A stretch of DNA of 40,266 nt. Source: an uncultured bacterium. Its GTDB lineage: Bacteria > Actinomycetota > Coriobacteriia > Coriobacteriales > Coriobacteriaceae. This document shows positions 1 through 9,231 of the stretch, piece after piece. Position numbers and translations under genes: made by a program. How positions within the stretch are numbered: the first letter of the stretch is position 1; every line of letters starts with the position of its first letter. The stretch covers positions 1 to 40,266 of the forward strand of contig CAJMRE010000016.1 of the NCBI GenBank assembly GCA_905215755.1, given 5' to 3'. The notes under the pieces were generated by a model, which did no database searches, had not been told where the DNA came from, and worked only from the letters and a program-made list of their open reading frames with translations.

Positions 1-190
1 CCACTCATTGGGGACGGACTTAAAACCACTCATTGGGGACGGACTTAAATGAGTGCCTCGCCGCCTGGCAGCTAGGGACGTTCCTTTCCTGCCGGCAGCT
101 GGGGACAGTCCTTGCCAGCACAGCCGACGAGCCGGCGAGTCAGCAAAGACCGTCCCCGATGACTAGTCGTTTAAGAACGTCCCCAATGAC
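1..190. repeat. GGGGAC repeat module, copy 1
   Basis: The window opens with two tandem copies of a 24-base unit (CATTGGGGACGGACTTAAA core) at 1-24 and 26-49. These are followed by inverted GGGAC/GTCCC segments ending in TTTAAGAACGTCCCCAATG near 170-188. From about 63 to 190 the sequence is clearly homologous, in the same orientation, to 3734-3862. No coding is seen here. The alternation of GGGGACGTTC and GAACGTCCCC can fold into hairpins. The look is that of REP-like palindromes mobilised in trans by a Y1 (RAYT) transposase, but no such transposase is in the window, so that link is inference. Confidence 0.75.
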
Positions 191-200
191 CAATAAGGGG

Positions 201-2867
201 TTACTCCTGCACTTTGAGGGCCTCGGCCAGGCTCACACGCTTGATGGAGCGCGTGTGCAGCAGTGCCACGACCAGGTAGGTTGCAAAGCCGATGCCAACA
301 CATGCCGCCATGGACCAAGCGGGCACGTAGATCTCGATATTGCCGTTGTAGGCAAGCAGCATCGATCGGAAGACAGCCGTGAGCGAGCCGATGATCACGG
401 GCAGGCTCAGCACGAGCGACACCGCCACGCACAACGTGATCGAGCGGATATACAGATGCGAGATCTCGCTATCGCGATAGCCAAAGACTTTCATGTAGCT
501 GATCGAACGGGCACTGTGGTCGATCACAGCCTTGGTCAGCAGGTACATAAACAGCAGGAAGATAAACACCGCGAGCCCGACCATCATGCCGATCATTTTG
601 CTCATCATGCCGATGAACTGGTCACCCACGGCGCGCATGTCGTCGGGCGTGGTGTCGCCGGCAAAGTAACGGGCATCGAGGTCGAGCTTCTCGTCGCTCA
701 CATAGCCGTTAAAGTAGGCGGCATCGTTGCCGAACAGCTCGTTAAAGTCGTCGATGCTCATATAGACATTCATATCCGACTTAGAGCCCCAGGCACAGTC
801 CTTGCCAACGTACCCAAAGGAATAATTCTTGCCCTCGTACTTGTCGCGAAGCTTAACCTTCTGGCCCTCGCTCCAGCCAAACTTGTCGAGCAAGCCGCCG
901 CCAAAGACGACGTGTCCGTCGCCGACATCCAGCCCTTTCCAGTAGCGCGAATCGGATGAAATGCCGTAGACGGAAATCGTCTCCTCGCCATTTCCGTCGC
1001 CGCGGTCGTATTGCAACTGGTAGACGGCGTATTTCTCGGCCTGCGCGATTGTGCCTGCACCGTTGTCGATCGTGTTGACCGGGTGAATGTCGTCGTTGTC
1101 GGTGTCGATCTTAGAGGCCTTGTCGATCAGGTCGATAGCCTCGTCGCGGTTGCAGCCGAGGGCATCGGCAAGGTCATCGAGGCGCGCATAAAGCGCATCC
1201 TTCTTGTCCTGGACCTTGGCAAGCGCATCCTGCGCCGCGGCAAGGCTCTCGGCAGACGGAGCGCTGGTCGCGGCATCGGCTGCCGCCTGCGCCGCATCGG
1301 CCGCGTCGTCAAGCTCGTCATCGGCATCCTGAGCGGCGGAAAGCAGCGCGCCGTCAACCGACTGCAAGCGCTCGAGTGCCGACCACTGCTCACGCTCCTC
1401 GGCAGTGCCCTCGAGCTCCAGCGGAGCCTTGAGCGTGTACTGGTGCTCGGCGACCAGGCTTGTCTCGAGGTTGTCGGCGTAGTGCGTCATCGTGGGCAGA
1501 ATCGCCAGGCCAAAGAGCAGCAGCAGCGAGGCAAACGCGATGCCCACGAAGAGCGTGGCGAAGTTGCCCAGATTGCGCAGGAAGATACGCAGGCGGAAGC
1601 GTAAGACAAAGCCCATGCGCTCCGGCAGCTGCAGGCCACGCTTGGTGCCAGACTTGCCGCTCGCCTCGTGGCGAAGAAACTGCAACGGCGTCTTGCCCAT
1701 CTTGCGAAGCAGACCCGCCAGCGTGATGAGGATGAGCGCAGCGGCGGGAACCACGGCGCACTTCACAAAGATCCCCCAGCTCCAGTACACCTGGAAGGGA
1801 GGCAGGCTGTACGAACCGTAATAGAGGCTGCGCATGGGCTCGGTAAAGAACACAACGCCGAGCGCGGTGCCCAAAAGCGCCGCGATCACGCCCACGGTAG
1901 CGGGAAGCGCAAGGTAGTGCAGGACGATCTCGCGTCGACGATAGCCGCTGGCGAGCAGCGTGCCGATGATGGCGCTCTCCTCCTCGATGGTGGCGTCGGT
2001 AAGGACCACAAAGACGAACGCCATGATCACGATGATGATGTCGAGCAGCGTCATCCACATCATGGAGTCGCCGTCTACGTCGTCGCGCGCATAGCCAATG
2101 CCCTGGTTGGAATCGGCATCGATCAGATCGTCCACGCGCGCATCGGCGTCGGTCAGCGCCTCGACCATATCCTGCTCCGCATCGATGCGATCTGCAGTGG
2201 AGAGATCGCGATCGGTAAAGGTAAAGGAATAGGTGTAGGCGGGCGCGCCGCCAGCGTCCTCGAGCGCGGCAAAGCCGGCGTCGCTGATCTCGGCCACGCC
2301 ATAGGTGATGGTGTTCACCGTAAAGTCCGAATTGTTGAGGAACAGCGCCTGGCTATCGGGCTGGGTCATGATGCCGCAGATGGTGTAGGTGCGACCCTCG
2401 AGCTCGACCTTATCGCCCACGGCGAGGTCGTTGTTGGTGGCGAAGACACGGTCGATTGCCACCTCATCGTCCGTTTTGGGCTCCTTGCCCTCACAGTAGG
2501 ACGCAATGTCCACCTTAGCGCGGTGCGCATAGGTGCGCAGCGTGCGCTTGGTGCCGTCGTCGCCGGCGGTCTTTTTGATGATGGCGTCGATGGAGAAATT
2601 CTTATAGAGCGTGACGCCGCCGACGTCACTGGCAACATCCTCGGCGGCCTTGAGTTGATCGTCGGTAGCCTCGAAGAAGGTGGTCACGCGGCCGTCCTCA
2701 ATCGTGTACGCATCACGCATGTCGTCGATAAGGCAGCCGATGGAATGCGCTGCGAGCAAAAAGCCCGAGGTGAGAGCGATGCTTCCGCACATAAGCAAAA
2801 AGATGCCCAGGTACTTGCCGATATTGCGGCGCAGCTCGCGCGGGAGACGTTTTGCGAGAGGTGTCAT
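201..2867 (-). CDS. FtsX/MacB-like ABC transporter permease, two FtsX domains
   Basis: This 888-residue membrane protein is the permease of an ABC system whose ATPase lies immediately upstream. An N-terminal membrane segment (about 15-40) is followed by a large extracytoplasmic domain. A first block of three membrane helices (about 270-390) carries the FtsX-type cytoplasmic loop around ASGYRRREIVLHY. A second extracytoplasmic domain contains an Asp/Ala-rich coiled-coil-like stretch (about 510-590). A final FtsX block (about 760-885) contains KVFGYRDSEISHLYIR. The ATG at 2867 is preferred over an in-frame start at 2882 because 2882 overlaps the ATPase stop. Such pairs usually handle lipoproteins, peptides or envelope stress rather than small solutes; the substrate is not visible here. 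The unit is bracketed by GGGGAC repeats. Confidence 0.9.
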   Translation of the reverse strand: MTPLAKRLPRELRRNIGKYLGIFLLMCGSIALTSGFLLAAHSIGCLIDDMRDAYTIEDGRVTTFFEATDDQLKAAEDVASDVGGVTLYKNFSIDAIIKKTAGDDGTKRTLRTYAHRAKVDIASYCEGKEPKTDDEVAIDRVFATNNDLAVGDKVELEGRTYTICGIMTQPDSQALFLNNSDFTVNTITYGVAEISDAGFAALEDAGGAPAYTYSFTFTDRDLSTADRIDAEQDMVEALTDADARVDDLIDADSNQGIGYARDDVDGDSMMWMTLLDIIIVIMAFVFVVLTDATIEEESAIIGTLLASGYRRREIVLHYLALPATVGVIAALLGTALGVVFFTEPMRSLYYGSYSLPPFQVYWSWGIFVKCAVVPAAALILITLAGLLRKMGKTPLQFLRHEASGKSGTKRGLQLPERMGFVLRFRLRIFLRNLGNFATLFVGIAFASLLLLFGLAILPTMTHYADNLETSLVAEHQYTLKAPLELEGTAEEREQWSALERLQSVDGALLSAAQDADDELDDAADAAQAAADAATSAPSAESLAAAQDALAKVQDKKDALYARLDDLADALGCNRDEAIDLIDKASKIDTDNDDIHPVNTIDNGAGTIAQAEKYAVYQLQYDRGDGNGEETISVYGISSDSRYWKGLDVGDGHVVFGGGLLDKFGWSEGQKVKLRDKYEGKNYSFGYVGKDCAWGSKSDMNVYMSIDDFNELFGNDAAYFNGYVSDEKLDLDARYFAGDTTPDDMRAVGDQFIGMMSKMIGMMVGLAVFIFLLFMYLLTKAVIDHSARSISYMKVFGYRDSEISHLYIRSITLCVAVSLVLSLPVIIGSLTAVFRSMLLAYNGNIEIYVPAWSMAACVGIGFATYLVVALLHTRSIKRVSLAEALKVQE

Positions 2868-2875
2868 GGCGCCGC

Positions 2876-3589
2876 CTACCAATCGAGCTCGGCGGCCGCG
2901 ACGGGCGCATCGTTGAGCTCATCCTCGACGATGCGCCCGTCGCGCAGGCGCAGCACGCGATTGGCCATGCGCGCGATGGCGGCATTGTGGGTGACAATGA
3001 TGATGGTGCAGCCGTAGGTGCGGTTGATATCCTCCATGAGCTGCAAGATTTCCTTGGACGTCTTGTAGTCGAGCGCGCCGGTGGGCTCGTCGCACAGCAG
3101 CAGACCCGGGTTTTTGACGAGCGCGCGGCCGATGGCACAGCGCTGCTGCTGACCACCCGAAACCTGGCGTGGAAACTTGTTGCGGTGCTCGTAGAGGCCC
3201 AGCGAGCGTAGCAGGTCATCAATGTTGAGCGGCTTTTTGGACAGGTGTGCCGTGACCTCGATGTTTTCCTTGATGGTGAGGTCGGGCACCAGGTTGTAGA
3301 ACTGGAAGACAAAACCCAGCTCACGGCGGCGATACTCGCCCAGGTCGGTAGGCTTGAGCACCGTGAGGTCGCAGCCGTCCACCAAAATAGAGCCAGCGTC
3401 GGCATCCTCCAGGCCGCCGATCAGGTTAAGAAACGTCGACTTGCCCGAGCCCGAGGGCCCCAGCATGACGCAGATCTCGCCTCGGTTGATGGACGTGTCG
3501 ATGCCATCGAGTACCGTCAGGCGCGCATCACCGTCGCCGTAGTGCTTTTTGAGATCCTTAACCTGGACGTAGGCTTCCTGCGTTGCCAT
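2876..3589 (-). CDS. ABC transporter ATPase, LolD/MacB type
   Basis: This 237-residue nucleotide-binding protein partners the FtsX permease. Walker A is GPSGSGKS (residues 44-51), the signature motif VSGGQQQR lies mid-protein, Walker B is LLLCDEPTGALD, and the H-loop is in IIVTHN. The GALD ending of Walker B is typical of the LolD/MacB/FtsE branch that works with FtsX permeases. I place the start at 3589 because a GGGGGA ribosome site (3593-3598) sits about five bases upstream; the in-frame ATG at 3601 would bury that site. The stop is nine bases before the permease ATG, so the two are co-transcribed and probably translationally coupled. Confidence 0.93.
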   Translation of the reverse strand: MATQEAYVQVKDLKKHYGDGDARLTVLDGIDTSINRGEICVMLGPSGSGKSTFLNLIGGLEDADAGSILVDGCDLTVLKPTDLGEYRRRELGFVFQFYNLVPDLTIKENIEVTAHLSKKPLNIDDLLRSLGLYEHRNKFPRQVSGGQQQRCAIGRALVKNPGLLLCDEPTGALDYKTSKEILQLMEDINRTYGCTIIIVTHNAAIARMANRVLRLRDGRIVEDELNDAPVAAAELDW

Positions 3590-3683
3590 GGTATCCCCCA
3601 TTGTTAGCCTAGTACTACTTTATGAACGTAATAGTAAACCATGGCGAACTATTTTGGAGCGAGGCCTGGATTTTATTTCAGAC

Positions 3684-3909
3684 TAGTCATTGGGGACGTT
3701 CTTAAATGACTAGCTGTTGGGGACACTCTTTCGCCACCCGGCAGTTAGGGACGTTCCCTTTCTGCCGGCAGCTGGGGACAGTCCTTGGCAACCCGGCCGG
3801 CAAGCCGGCGGTTCGGCAAAGACTGTCCTCAATGACTAGTCGTTTAAGTCTGTCCCCAATGAGTACCCACCCGATGGCTAGTCGTTTAAGAACGTCCCCA
3901 ACGACTAGG
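3684..3909. repeat. GGGGAC repeat module, copy 2
   Basis: This non-coding block begins with GACTAGTCATTGGGGACG and ends with AACGTCCCCAACGACTAGG, four bases before the stop codon of the next minus-strand gene. Several GGGGAC segments in the left half face GTCCCC segments in the right half. The stretch 3734-3862 repeats 63-190 in the same orientation with scattered changes: the same GGCAGxTAGGGACGTTCC, GCCGGCAGCTGGGGACAGTC and ATGACTAGTCGTTTAAG blocks occur in the same order. Together the two copies form direct repeats around the FtsX/ATPase pair. The 3602-3683 interval upstream of the ATPase shows no other clear feature. Confidence 0.75.
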
Positions 3910-3912
3910 CGG

Positions 3913-5118
3913 TTAGGCGCGGGATTTGGCGCGTGCGAGAGCCAGACCTACGGCGGCAATGGCGGCGGCGAAGAGCACGGTGACGCCCAGGTCGCAGGCG
4001 ATGTCGCCCAACATGGCAGACGTCAGGTCCGACGCGAGCGCCTTGCCGATCGCATCGTTCACCCAATATGTCGGCACAAAGTGCGCCACGGTCTGCACGG
4101 CCGGGCCCATCAGCGACAGCGGCATCCAAGCGCCGCCCAAAAACGTCATGAGCATGCCGAGCAGGTTGCCCACGCCATTGAGCAGCTCCTCGCGCGCACC
4201 CAGGCTCGAAAGGGCAAAGCCAACGGCCAGCGGCGTGCACGCCAGGGCAAACGTCGCCGCCAGTGCCAGGCACACACGGCCCACGCCGACCTCGGCGACC
4301 GCGCCGGCAAAGCCCACGACGCCCATCATGCTCGACACAAACCAGATGCAGACGGTGAGCACGGCGGCGGCGGCAAACACGGCAAGCGAACGTTGGCGCT
4401 CGGAGATTGGGCCGGCATCCATACGACGCACGCGCTCGGGCTCGTTCATGCCCGAGAGCACCAACCCCACCGATACGATGACCGACGAGATAATCGCGTA
4501 CGCGCCAAAGTTGAAGTACGACTCGAGCGTGGCGGCAGCAGCCGAGTCGACCTTGACCCGCTCGATCTGGACCTCCGCGCGCTTTGCAGCGGCATGTTCG
4601 GCGGCCTTGGCAACGTCGCCGTTGGAGGCAGTGGGCTCAAGCGCCGCCGCAGCGCCCGCGAGCGAGATCCAGCGCGAGGCCTCGGCAGACGAAAGCGCCG
4701 CCGCCATGGTGCCGGCACCGTAGGTCACATCGAGCTTGGGCAGGGACTCCCCCGCGCGGGCAGCCGCGACCAGGTCGTCCTCGAACCCCTCCGGGATAAA
4801 GAACACGCAGTCGGCGCTGCCCTTGGCGCTGTTGCTCTTGGAGAGCGCGTCCGCAAGGTCGTACGTGTCATCGCCGACGCCCGTGACCAGGTCAAACCGC
4901 GAACCTAGGTGCTTGGTGAGCGCACGTGAAAGATCACTGCCATCGCGGTCGACCACGATCACGTTGGCGTCGTAGGGCTTGTACTCGGTGAGCTGCGACG
5001 AGTTCCAGCTCACCGATGCCGCGATGAATACGCCCATCAGCGAAATGAACACCGTGTAGATGAGCAGGTAGAACGGGTGAGCGAGCGCCATGCGAAGCGC
5101 GGTCTTAAAGGTGCTCAT
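3913..5118 (-). CDS. ABC-2 type transporter permease (third gene of exporter operon)
   Basis: This 401-residue membrane protein belongs to the ABC-2 permease family (DrrB/YhgE-like topology). One N-terminal helix (about residues 15-35) precedes a long extracytoplasmic domain (about 40-215), followed by five to six helices to the C-terminus, with the usual NxxPERVRRMDAGPISERQR cytoplasmic loop between the first two. The start at 5118 is chosen because AAGGAG lies about five bases upstream; an upstream in-frame TTG at 5133 would swallow that site. The gene overlaps the end of the preceding permease by 14 bases, so the two permeases are translationally coupled and probably form a heterodimer. 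The substrate is unknown; this family often exports drugs, lipids or peptides. Confidence 0.88.
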   Translation of the reverse strand: MSTFKTALRMALAHPFYLLIYTVFISLMGVFIAASVSWNSSQLTEYKPYDANVIVVDRDGSDLSRALTKHLGSRFDLVTGVGDDTYDLADALSKSNSAKGSADCVFFIPEGFEDDLVAAARAGESLPKLDVTYGAGTMAAALSSAEASRWISLAGAAAALEPTASNGDVAKAAEHAAAKRAEVQIERVKVDSAAAATLESYFNFGAYAIISSVIVSVGLVLSGMNEPERVRRMDAGPISERQRSLAVFAAAAVLTVCIWFVSSMMGVVGFAGAVAEVGVGRVCLALAATFALACTPLAVGFALSSLGAREELLNGVGNLLGMLMTFLGGAWMPLSLMGPAVQTVAHFVPTYWVNDAIGKALASDLTSAMLGDIACDLGVTVLFAAAIAAVGLALARAKSRA

Positions 5119-6292
5119 AGCGGCTCCTTCCAAAGATCAGCGTGGCGGCGGCAACGAACAGCAGTGCCATGAGGACCAGTGCGCCGGCGCGAACGGCAAA
5201 AGGATCCAGGTCCTCAAAGAAATACAGGCGGTTGAACATGTCGCAGATGAGCTTGACGGGGTTGAGCCAGCACTCGGCCGGACAGGCGCGGGCGACGTCA
5301 TCGGCAAGCGCCATCGCCGGTTCGCCGTAGAGCCCAGCGAACAAAGCGCACGTGGTGGCAAAGCCTGTGAGGATGCCCGACTTGGATGCCTTGCCGCCCT
5401 TAACGGGAAGCGTGCCCACAAAGAGTCCCAAGCCCGTGGCGGCAAGCGCGGAAGCGGCACCGCCCACCAGACACAGCCCCTCGCGCCCGCCAAAGTCGAC
5501 GCCCACAACCAGGCGCACGTAGCCGATCGCGATCGCCATCGAGGCAAAGGAGACCAGCCACGAGCCCACAAAGATACCGGCCAGCGACGCCGTTTTGGAA
5601 AGACCGCCCGCGCAGCGGCGCGCGCCAAGGCCCGACAGATTGGGCTGCAGATCGACGACGCTCAAGGCGGCAAACTCCGCAGACATCATCGCGACCAGGC
5701 CAAAGAGCGCGTAATAGTAGATGACCGTGCCATCGGGCGTGGTGCGTGTCAGGCTTACGCGGCGGGTGCCGCCCTCGAGCGACAGGGCGCGCGCAACCGC
5801 CTCCGGGTCGGCGAGCGCCGCCGGGTTGTCCTGGGCAATCTGAGACATGAGCTCGGCATTTTGTGTATACGAGCTTGCCACCGTCTCCAGAATGCTGCGG
5901 TCGGTGAGCACCGTTGAGGCACGCGAGCTGTCGTAGCTCGACAGCAACGTGAGCTTGGGTGCGCCCGCGTCGTCGACCGTATAGATGCCCGCGACCTCGC
6001 CGGCCTTAAGCACACGGTTCGCATCGGCTGCGTCGTCGCACTCGTGGATCTCGAGCAGCTGATTGTCGCTCTCCTTGGCAAGCGACGTCGCCACGTCCTT
6101 AAAGGTCGAGGCGTCCCAGGCCTCGTCCGCTATGACGGCAACCGGTACCGGGTCGACCGTGCCGTCAGAGCTCAGATTCGCAAACATAAACATGAACATC
6201 GTGGAAAGTGCGATGGGAAAGAGAGCGCCCCAGACCCACGTGCTCGGCCGGCGCAGCAGCGTCTTGACCGTAGTGATGATGGTGTTGAACAT
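5105..6292 (-). CDS. ABC-2 type transporter permease (second gene of exporter operon)
   Basis: This 395-residue permease resembles its downstream partner in layout. An N-terminal helix (about 20-40) is followed by an extracytoplasmic domain of roughly 160 residues and then by about five hydrophobic segments from residue 200 onward. It starts nine bases after the ATPase stop, with GGGGGC just upstream as a possible ribosome site. Two non-identical permeases plus one ATPase are the standard composition of a heterodimeric ABC-2 exporter. Nothing nearby encodes a cargo peptide or modifying enzyme, so the substrate cannot be named. Confidence 0.88.
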   Translation of the reverse strand: MFNTIITTVKTLLRRPSTWVWGALFPIALSTMFMFMFANLSSDGTVDPVPVAVIADEAWDASTFKDVATSLAKESDNQLLEIHECDDAADANRVLKAGEVAGIYTVDDAGAPKLTLLSSYDSSRASTVLTDRSILETVASSYTQNAELMSQIAQDNPAALADPEAVARALSLEGGTRRVSLTRTTPDGTVIYYYALFGLVAMMSAEFAALSVVDLQPNLSGLGARRCAGGLSKTASLAGIFVGSWLVSFASMAIAIGYVRLVVGVDFGGREGLCLVGGAASALAATGLGLFVGTLPVKGGKASKSGILTGFATTCALFAGLYGEPAMALADDVARACPAECWLNPVKLICDMFNRLYFFEDLDPFAVRAGALVLMALLFVAAATLIFGRSRYEHL

Positions 6293-6301
6293 GACTGCCC
6301 C

Positions 6302-7240
6302 CTAGTCGCGCAGCTCGCGGCCGGTGATCTCGAGGAACACGTCGTTGAGGGTCGGCGGCTCGCTCCACACGCGGCCGAGCGCCACATCGGCGGCGCGCAG
6401 CGTGTCGAGGATGTCGACCAAATTGTGCGGGCTCGCTTCGCAGGTGCAGACGAGCTCGCCGCCGGACAGCTCAACCGAAAGCACGTGCTCGAGGGCGCGC
6501 AGCCGCTCGACCGTGGCGGTCTCGACGGCGCCGACCTCGACAGTCACGCGCTCGCCCATTTGAATCATGCGTTTGAGCTCGTCATTGGTGCCCTGCGCCA
6601 GCACACGTCCGCCGTCCATGATCATGATGCGACTGCAAATCTGCTCGACTTCCTCCATGTAATGGCTGGTATACACCACCGTGGCGCCCTCGTCGCGCAA
6701 GCGGCAGATGCCCTCCAGGATGGCGTTGCGGCTCTGCGGGTCGACCGCCACCGTGGGCTCGTCAAAGAAGATGAGCTCGGGCTTGTGCGCGATACCGCAG
6801 GCGATGTTGAGGCGACGCGCCAGGCCGCCCGAGAGCTTGCCGGGGCGAAACTTGGTAAAGTCGCCCAGCCCGACAAAGTCGATCGCCTCGTCCACCAGCG
6901 CGCGGCGGCGCTTGCGGTCGTTGACGTAAAGGCTGCAGAAATAGTCGATGTTCTCGCGCACCGTAAGCTCGTCAAACACCGCCACCTGCTGCGGCACCAC
7001 ACCGATGCGGCGCTTGAGGTCGTAGCGGGCGGGCGTCATGGGCTCGCCGAACAGCTCGATGGTGCCTTTGTCGTAGGCGAGCAGCTGCAGAATGCAGTTG
7101 ATGGACGTGGTCTTGCCCGAGCCGTTGGGGCCCAGCAGGCCAAAGATCTCGCCGGGGGCGATGCTGAGGTTAAAGTGGTCAAGCGCGATAAGGTCGTCGT
7201 AGCGCTTGACGAGGTTTTCGACGTGGACGATGTCTGTCAT
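6302..7240 (-). CDS. ABC-2 exporter ATPase (DrrA-like)
   Basis: This 312-residue ATPase is the first gene of the exporter operon. Walker A is GPNGSGKTTS, the signature is LSGGLARRLNIACG, Walker B is LIFFDEPTVAVDP, and the switch histidine is in YTSHYMEE. The C-terminal 90 residues after the nucleotide-binding domain are the DrrA-type extension. The start at 7240 follows AGAAGGG by six to seven bases; longer upstream reading frames lack such a site. The gene diverges from the sensor kinase at 7440 across a 199-base intergenic region, so the two-component system is a likely regulator of this operon, as is common for NarL-family pairs next to ABC-2 exporters. That regulatory link is inferred from position. 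Confidence 0.92.
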   Translation of the reverse strand: MTDIVHVENLVKRYDDLIALDHFNLSIAPGEIFGLLGPNGSGKTTSINCILQLLAYDKGTIELFGEPMTPARYDLKRRIGVVPQQVAVFDELTVRENIDYFCSLYVNDRKRRRALVDEAIDFVGLGDFTKFRPGKLSGGLARRLNIACGIAHKPELIFFDEPTVAVDPQSRNAILEGICRLRDEGATVVYTSHYMEEVEQICSRIMIMDGGRVLAQGTNDELKRMIQMGERVTVEVGAVETATVERLRALEHVLSVELSGGELVCTCEASPHNLVDILDTLRAADVALGRVWSEPPTLNDVFLEITGRELRD

Positions 7241-7427
7241 GAGGCGGCCCTTCTGTTGATTGCGGCCCGGTACGATTGCATCATCGCAGGAGCGGACGGC
7301 GCGCACCAGTGAGCTTTGTCACGAGTGCGGGGGCTCGGTCGCGTGGCCCGCTGACGCGACCGCCCCACCGTGCGGGAGGAATGTCACGGTTGCGCTAGGC
7401 GGCCCCTCCACCACGCGCAGCTTCGCG

Positions 7428-7440
7428 TACAATACCCGTA
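7428..7440 (+). promoter_or_regulatory. Candidate -10 box giving a leaderless kinase transcript
   Basis: TACAAT at 7428-7433 sits six bases before the ATG at 7440. If it is a -10 element, transcription would start at or beside the A of the start codon, and no ribosome site would precede the gene. Indeed no purine-rich site is seen just upstream. No good -35 hexamer is found at the expected distance. Leaderless mRNAs are common in Actinomycetota, so the reading is plausible but unproven. Confidence 0.4.
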
Positions 7441-8585
7441 TGAACAGGCTTTTCGACAAATCGATCGTGCTGGCGTGCTGTATTGCGGCCGCCATGGGTC
7501 TTGCCGTGGACGCTCGTCTGGTTGTGGCGTTTTGCCTTGGCATTATTGCCACCTCGCTGGCCGAGGTCGCACAGGGGAAACGCACCCGACGCGCAAGCGA
7601 GGCAGCGAGCTACGCCTGCATCATCGCGGCTGTCTTCGTGCCGCCGTTTGTGCCGTTTGCGCCTCTCGCCCTCTATGACATCGCGCGACGCGTGCGCCGC
7701 GAGCACGCCTGGGTCGCGTTGGGCATTGGCTCCGTCTTTGCCTTTGCGCTCGTCGCGGACCTTCGCGCCGATGCGCTTACCGCACGAACGCTCCTGCTGA
7801 CCGCCATCCTTTCGGTTGCCGCCACCTTGCTATCGCTACGCACCGCCCAGTTGGAGCGCGAGCAGCGGCGCATGCGCCGCACCCGCGACGAGCTGCAGGA
7901 ACGAGCCCTCGCGCTCGAGGCGCGCAACCGCGATCTTGCCGATCGCCAGGACTACGAAGTCGAGCTCGCGACGCTCGCCGAACGCGCCCGCATCGCGCGC
8001 GAGATCCACGATAACGTCGGGCACCAGCTCACGCGCGCCTCACTGCAGGCCGAAGCCCTACGCGTGGTCCACGCCGACGAGCCTGGCGTCGCCGCCGATT
8101 TCGCCGACGTTAAATGCACGGTTGACGAGGCGCTCCAGCTTGTGCGCGCCAGCGTCCACGCGCTCAACGACAACGCCGTCGACCTTTCCGTGCAGCTCGA
8201 ACGCATTGTCGAAGGCACACGCTCGGACGGCGGCCCGCAGATTGAGCTTGAAGTTATGGCCGAACATGCGCCCGCAAACGTCGCCAACTGCTTTGCAGCG
8301 GTCCTGCGCGAAGCGCTCTCCAATACCATACGCCACGCTTGCGCCCAGACCGTCACCGTACGGTGCATGGAGCATCCGTCGTTTTACCAGCTCATTGTTA
8401 CCGACGATGGCGTGGATGAGGTCCAAGCAAGCGGCCGCGGCACCGCGGAGGGCATGGGGCTCGCCTCCATGCGCGAGCGCATCGAGGCGCTTGGCGGCAC
8501 CTTCACCGCCGGCCCGCGTGCCGGCGCCGGCGGCTGGCGTGTGTTTGCCACCGTTCCCAAACAGCAAGGAGATGAGGGCCGATGA
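7440..8585 (+). CDS. NarL-family sensor histidine kinase
   Basis: This 381-residue membrane kinase has four or so hydrophobic segments in residues 8-132, too close together for a large external sensor domain. A basic coiled coil follows (about 135-175). The HisKA_3 phosphoacceptor motif RARIAREIHDNVGHQLT has its histidine at residue 190. The HATPase domain has the N-box REALSNTIRHA, a GMGLASMRERIEALGG G-box and a normal C-terminus. I start it at 7440, where hydrophobicity begins; an upstream in-frame ATG at 7260 would add about 60 residues unlike the family. It overlaps the response regulator by four bases (ATGA). The signal is probably an envelope or membrane-perturbing stress, judged from the divergent exporter. 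Confidence 0.9.
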   Translation: MNRLFDKSIVLACCIAAAMGLAVDARLVVAFCLGIIATSLAEVAQGKRTRRASEAASYACIIAAVFVPPFVPFAPLALYDIARRVRREHAWVALGIGSVFAFALVADLRADALTARTLLLTAILSVAATLLSLRTAQLEREQRRMRRTRDELQERALALEARNRDLADRQDYEVELATLAERARIAREIHDNVGHQLTRASLQAEALRVVHADEPGVAADFADVKCTVDEALQLVRASVHALNDNAVDLSVQLERIVEGTRSDGGPQIELEVMAEHAPANVANCFAAVLREALSNTIRHACAQTVTVRCMEHPSFYQLIVTDDGVDEVQASGRGTAEGMGLASMRERIEALGGTFTAGPRAGAGGWRVFATVPKQQGDEGR

Positions 8586-9211
8586 GGCTCATCGTTGTCG
8601 ACGACGACCGCTTGGTGGTCGATTCGCTCAAGATTATCTTGGGCGCCCAGCCGCAGATCGAAGTGGTGGGCACCGGTGCCAACGGCAACGATGCGGTGGC
8701 GCTCTACGCCGAGCACGCACCCGATATCGCGCTGCTCGACATCCAGATGCCGGGACGCGACGGCCTTTCGGCCGCGCGCGAGATCCTTGAGCACGACCCT
8801 GCGGCGCGCGTGGTGTTTCTGACGACGTTCTCGGATGACGAGTACATTGTGTCGGCGCTCAAGCTGGGCGCCCGCGGCTACCTGATCAAGACCGATGTCG
8901 CTGCCATTCCGCCGGCGTTGGCGCAGGTCATGGACGGCAAACGCGTGCTCGAGGGCAAGGCGATCGAAGATATCAACTTTGATGGGGCGGACGTCGAGGC
9001 CGGCGCGACCCGCCGGCCCGCCGCCTTTGCCGGCCTGACCGACCGCGAGTTCGAAGTCGCCGAGCTCATCGCCCGCGGCCTCGACAACAAGGAGATCGCT
9101 GCCACCGCCTATATGGGCGAAGGCACCGTGCGCAACCACATCAGCTCGATCCTAGCCAAAATGGGGCTACGCAACCGCACCCAAATCGCCATCGCCTATC
9201 TGCGAGGCTAG
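8582..9211 (+). CDS. NarL/LuxR-family response regulator
   Basis: This 209-residue DNA-binding regulator has a receiver domain (1-120) with acidic pocket residues VVDDD at 5-9, phosphoacceptor Asp53 in LLDIQMPG, the switch Thr in FLTTFSDDEY and Lys in YLIKTD. A linker leads to a LuxR-type helix-turn-helix (about 145-205) with GLTDREFEVAELIARGLDN and GTVRNHISSILAKMGLRNRT. Its start overlaps the kinase stop (ATGA), so the pair is translationally coupled. It probably acts on the divergent ABC-2 exporter promoter in 7241-7439. The gene is followed directly by a hairpin element that may also serve as its terminator. Confidence 0.93.
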   Translation: MRLIVVDDDRLVVDSLKIILGAQPQIEVVGTGANGNDAVALYAEHAPDIALLDIQMPGRDGLSAAREILEHDPAARVVFLTTFSDDEYIVSALKLGARGYLIKTDVAAIPPALAQVMDGKRVLEGKAIEDINFDGADVEAGATRRPAAFAGLTDREFEVAELIARGLDNKEIAATAYMGEGTVRNHISSILAKMGLRNRTQIAIAYLRG

Positions 9212-9231
9212 CCGCTGGCTGCCGCCAATTT

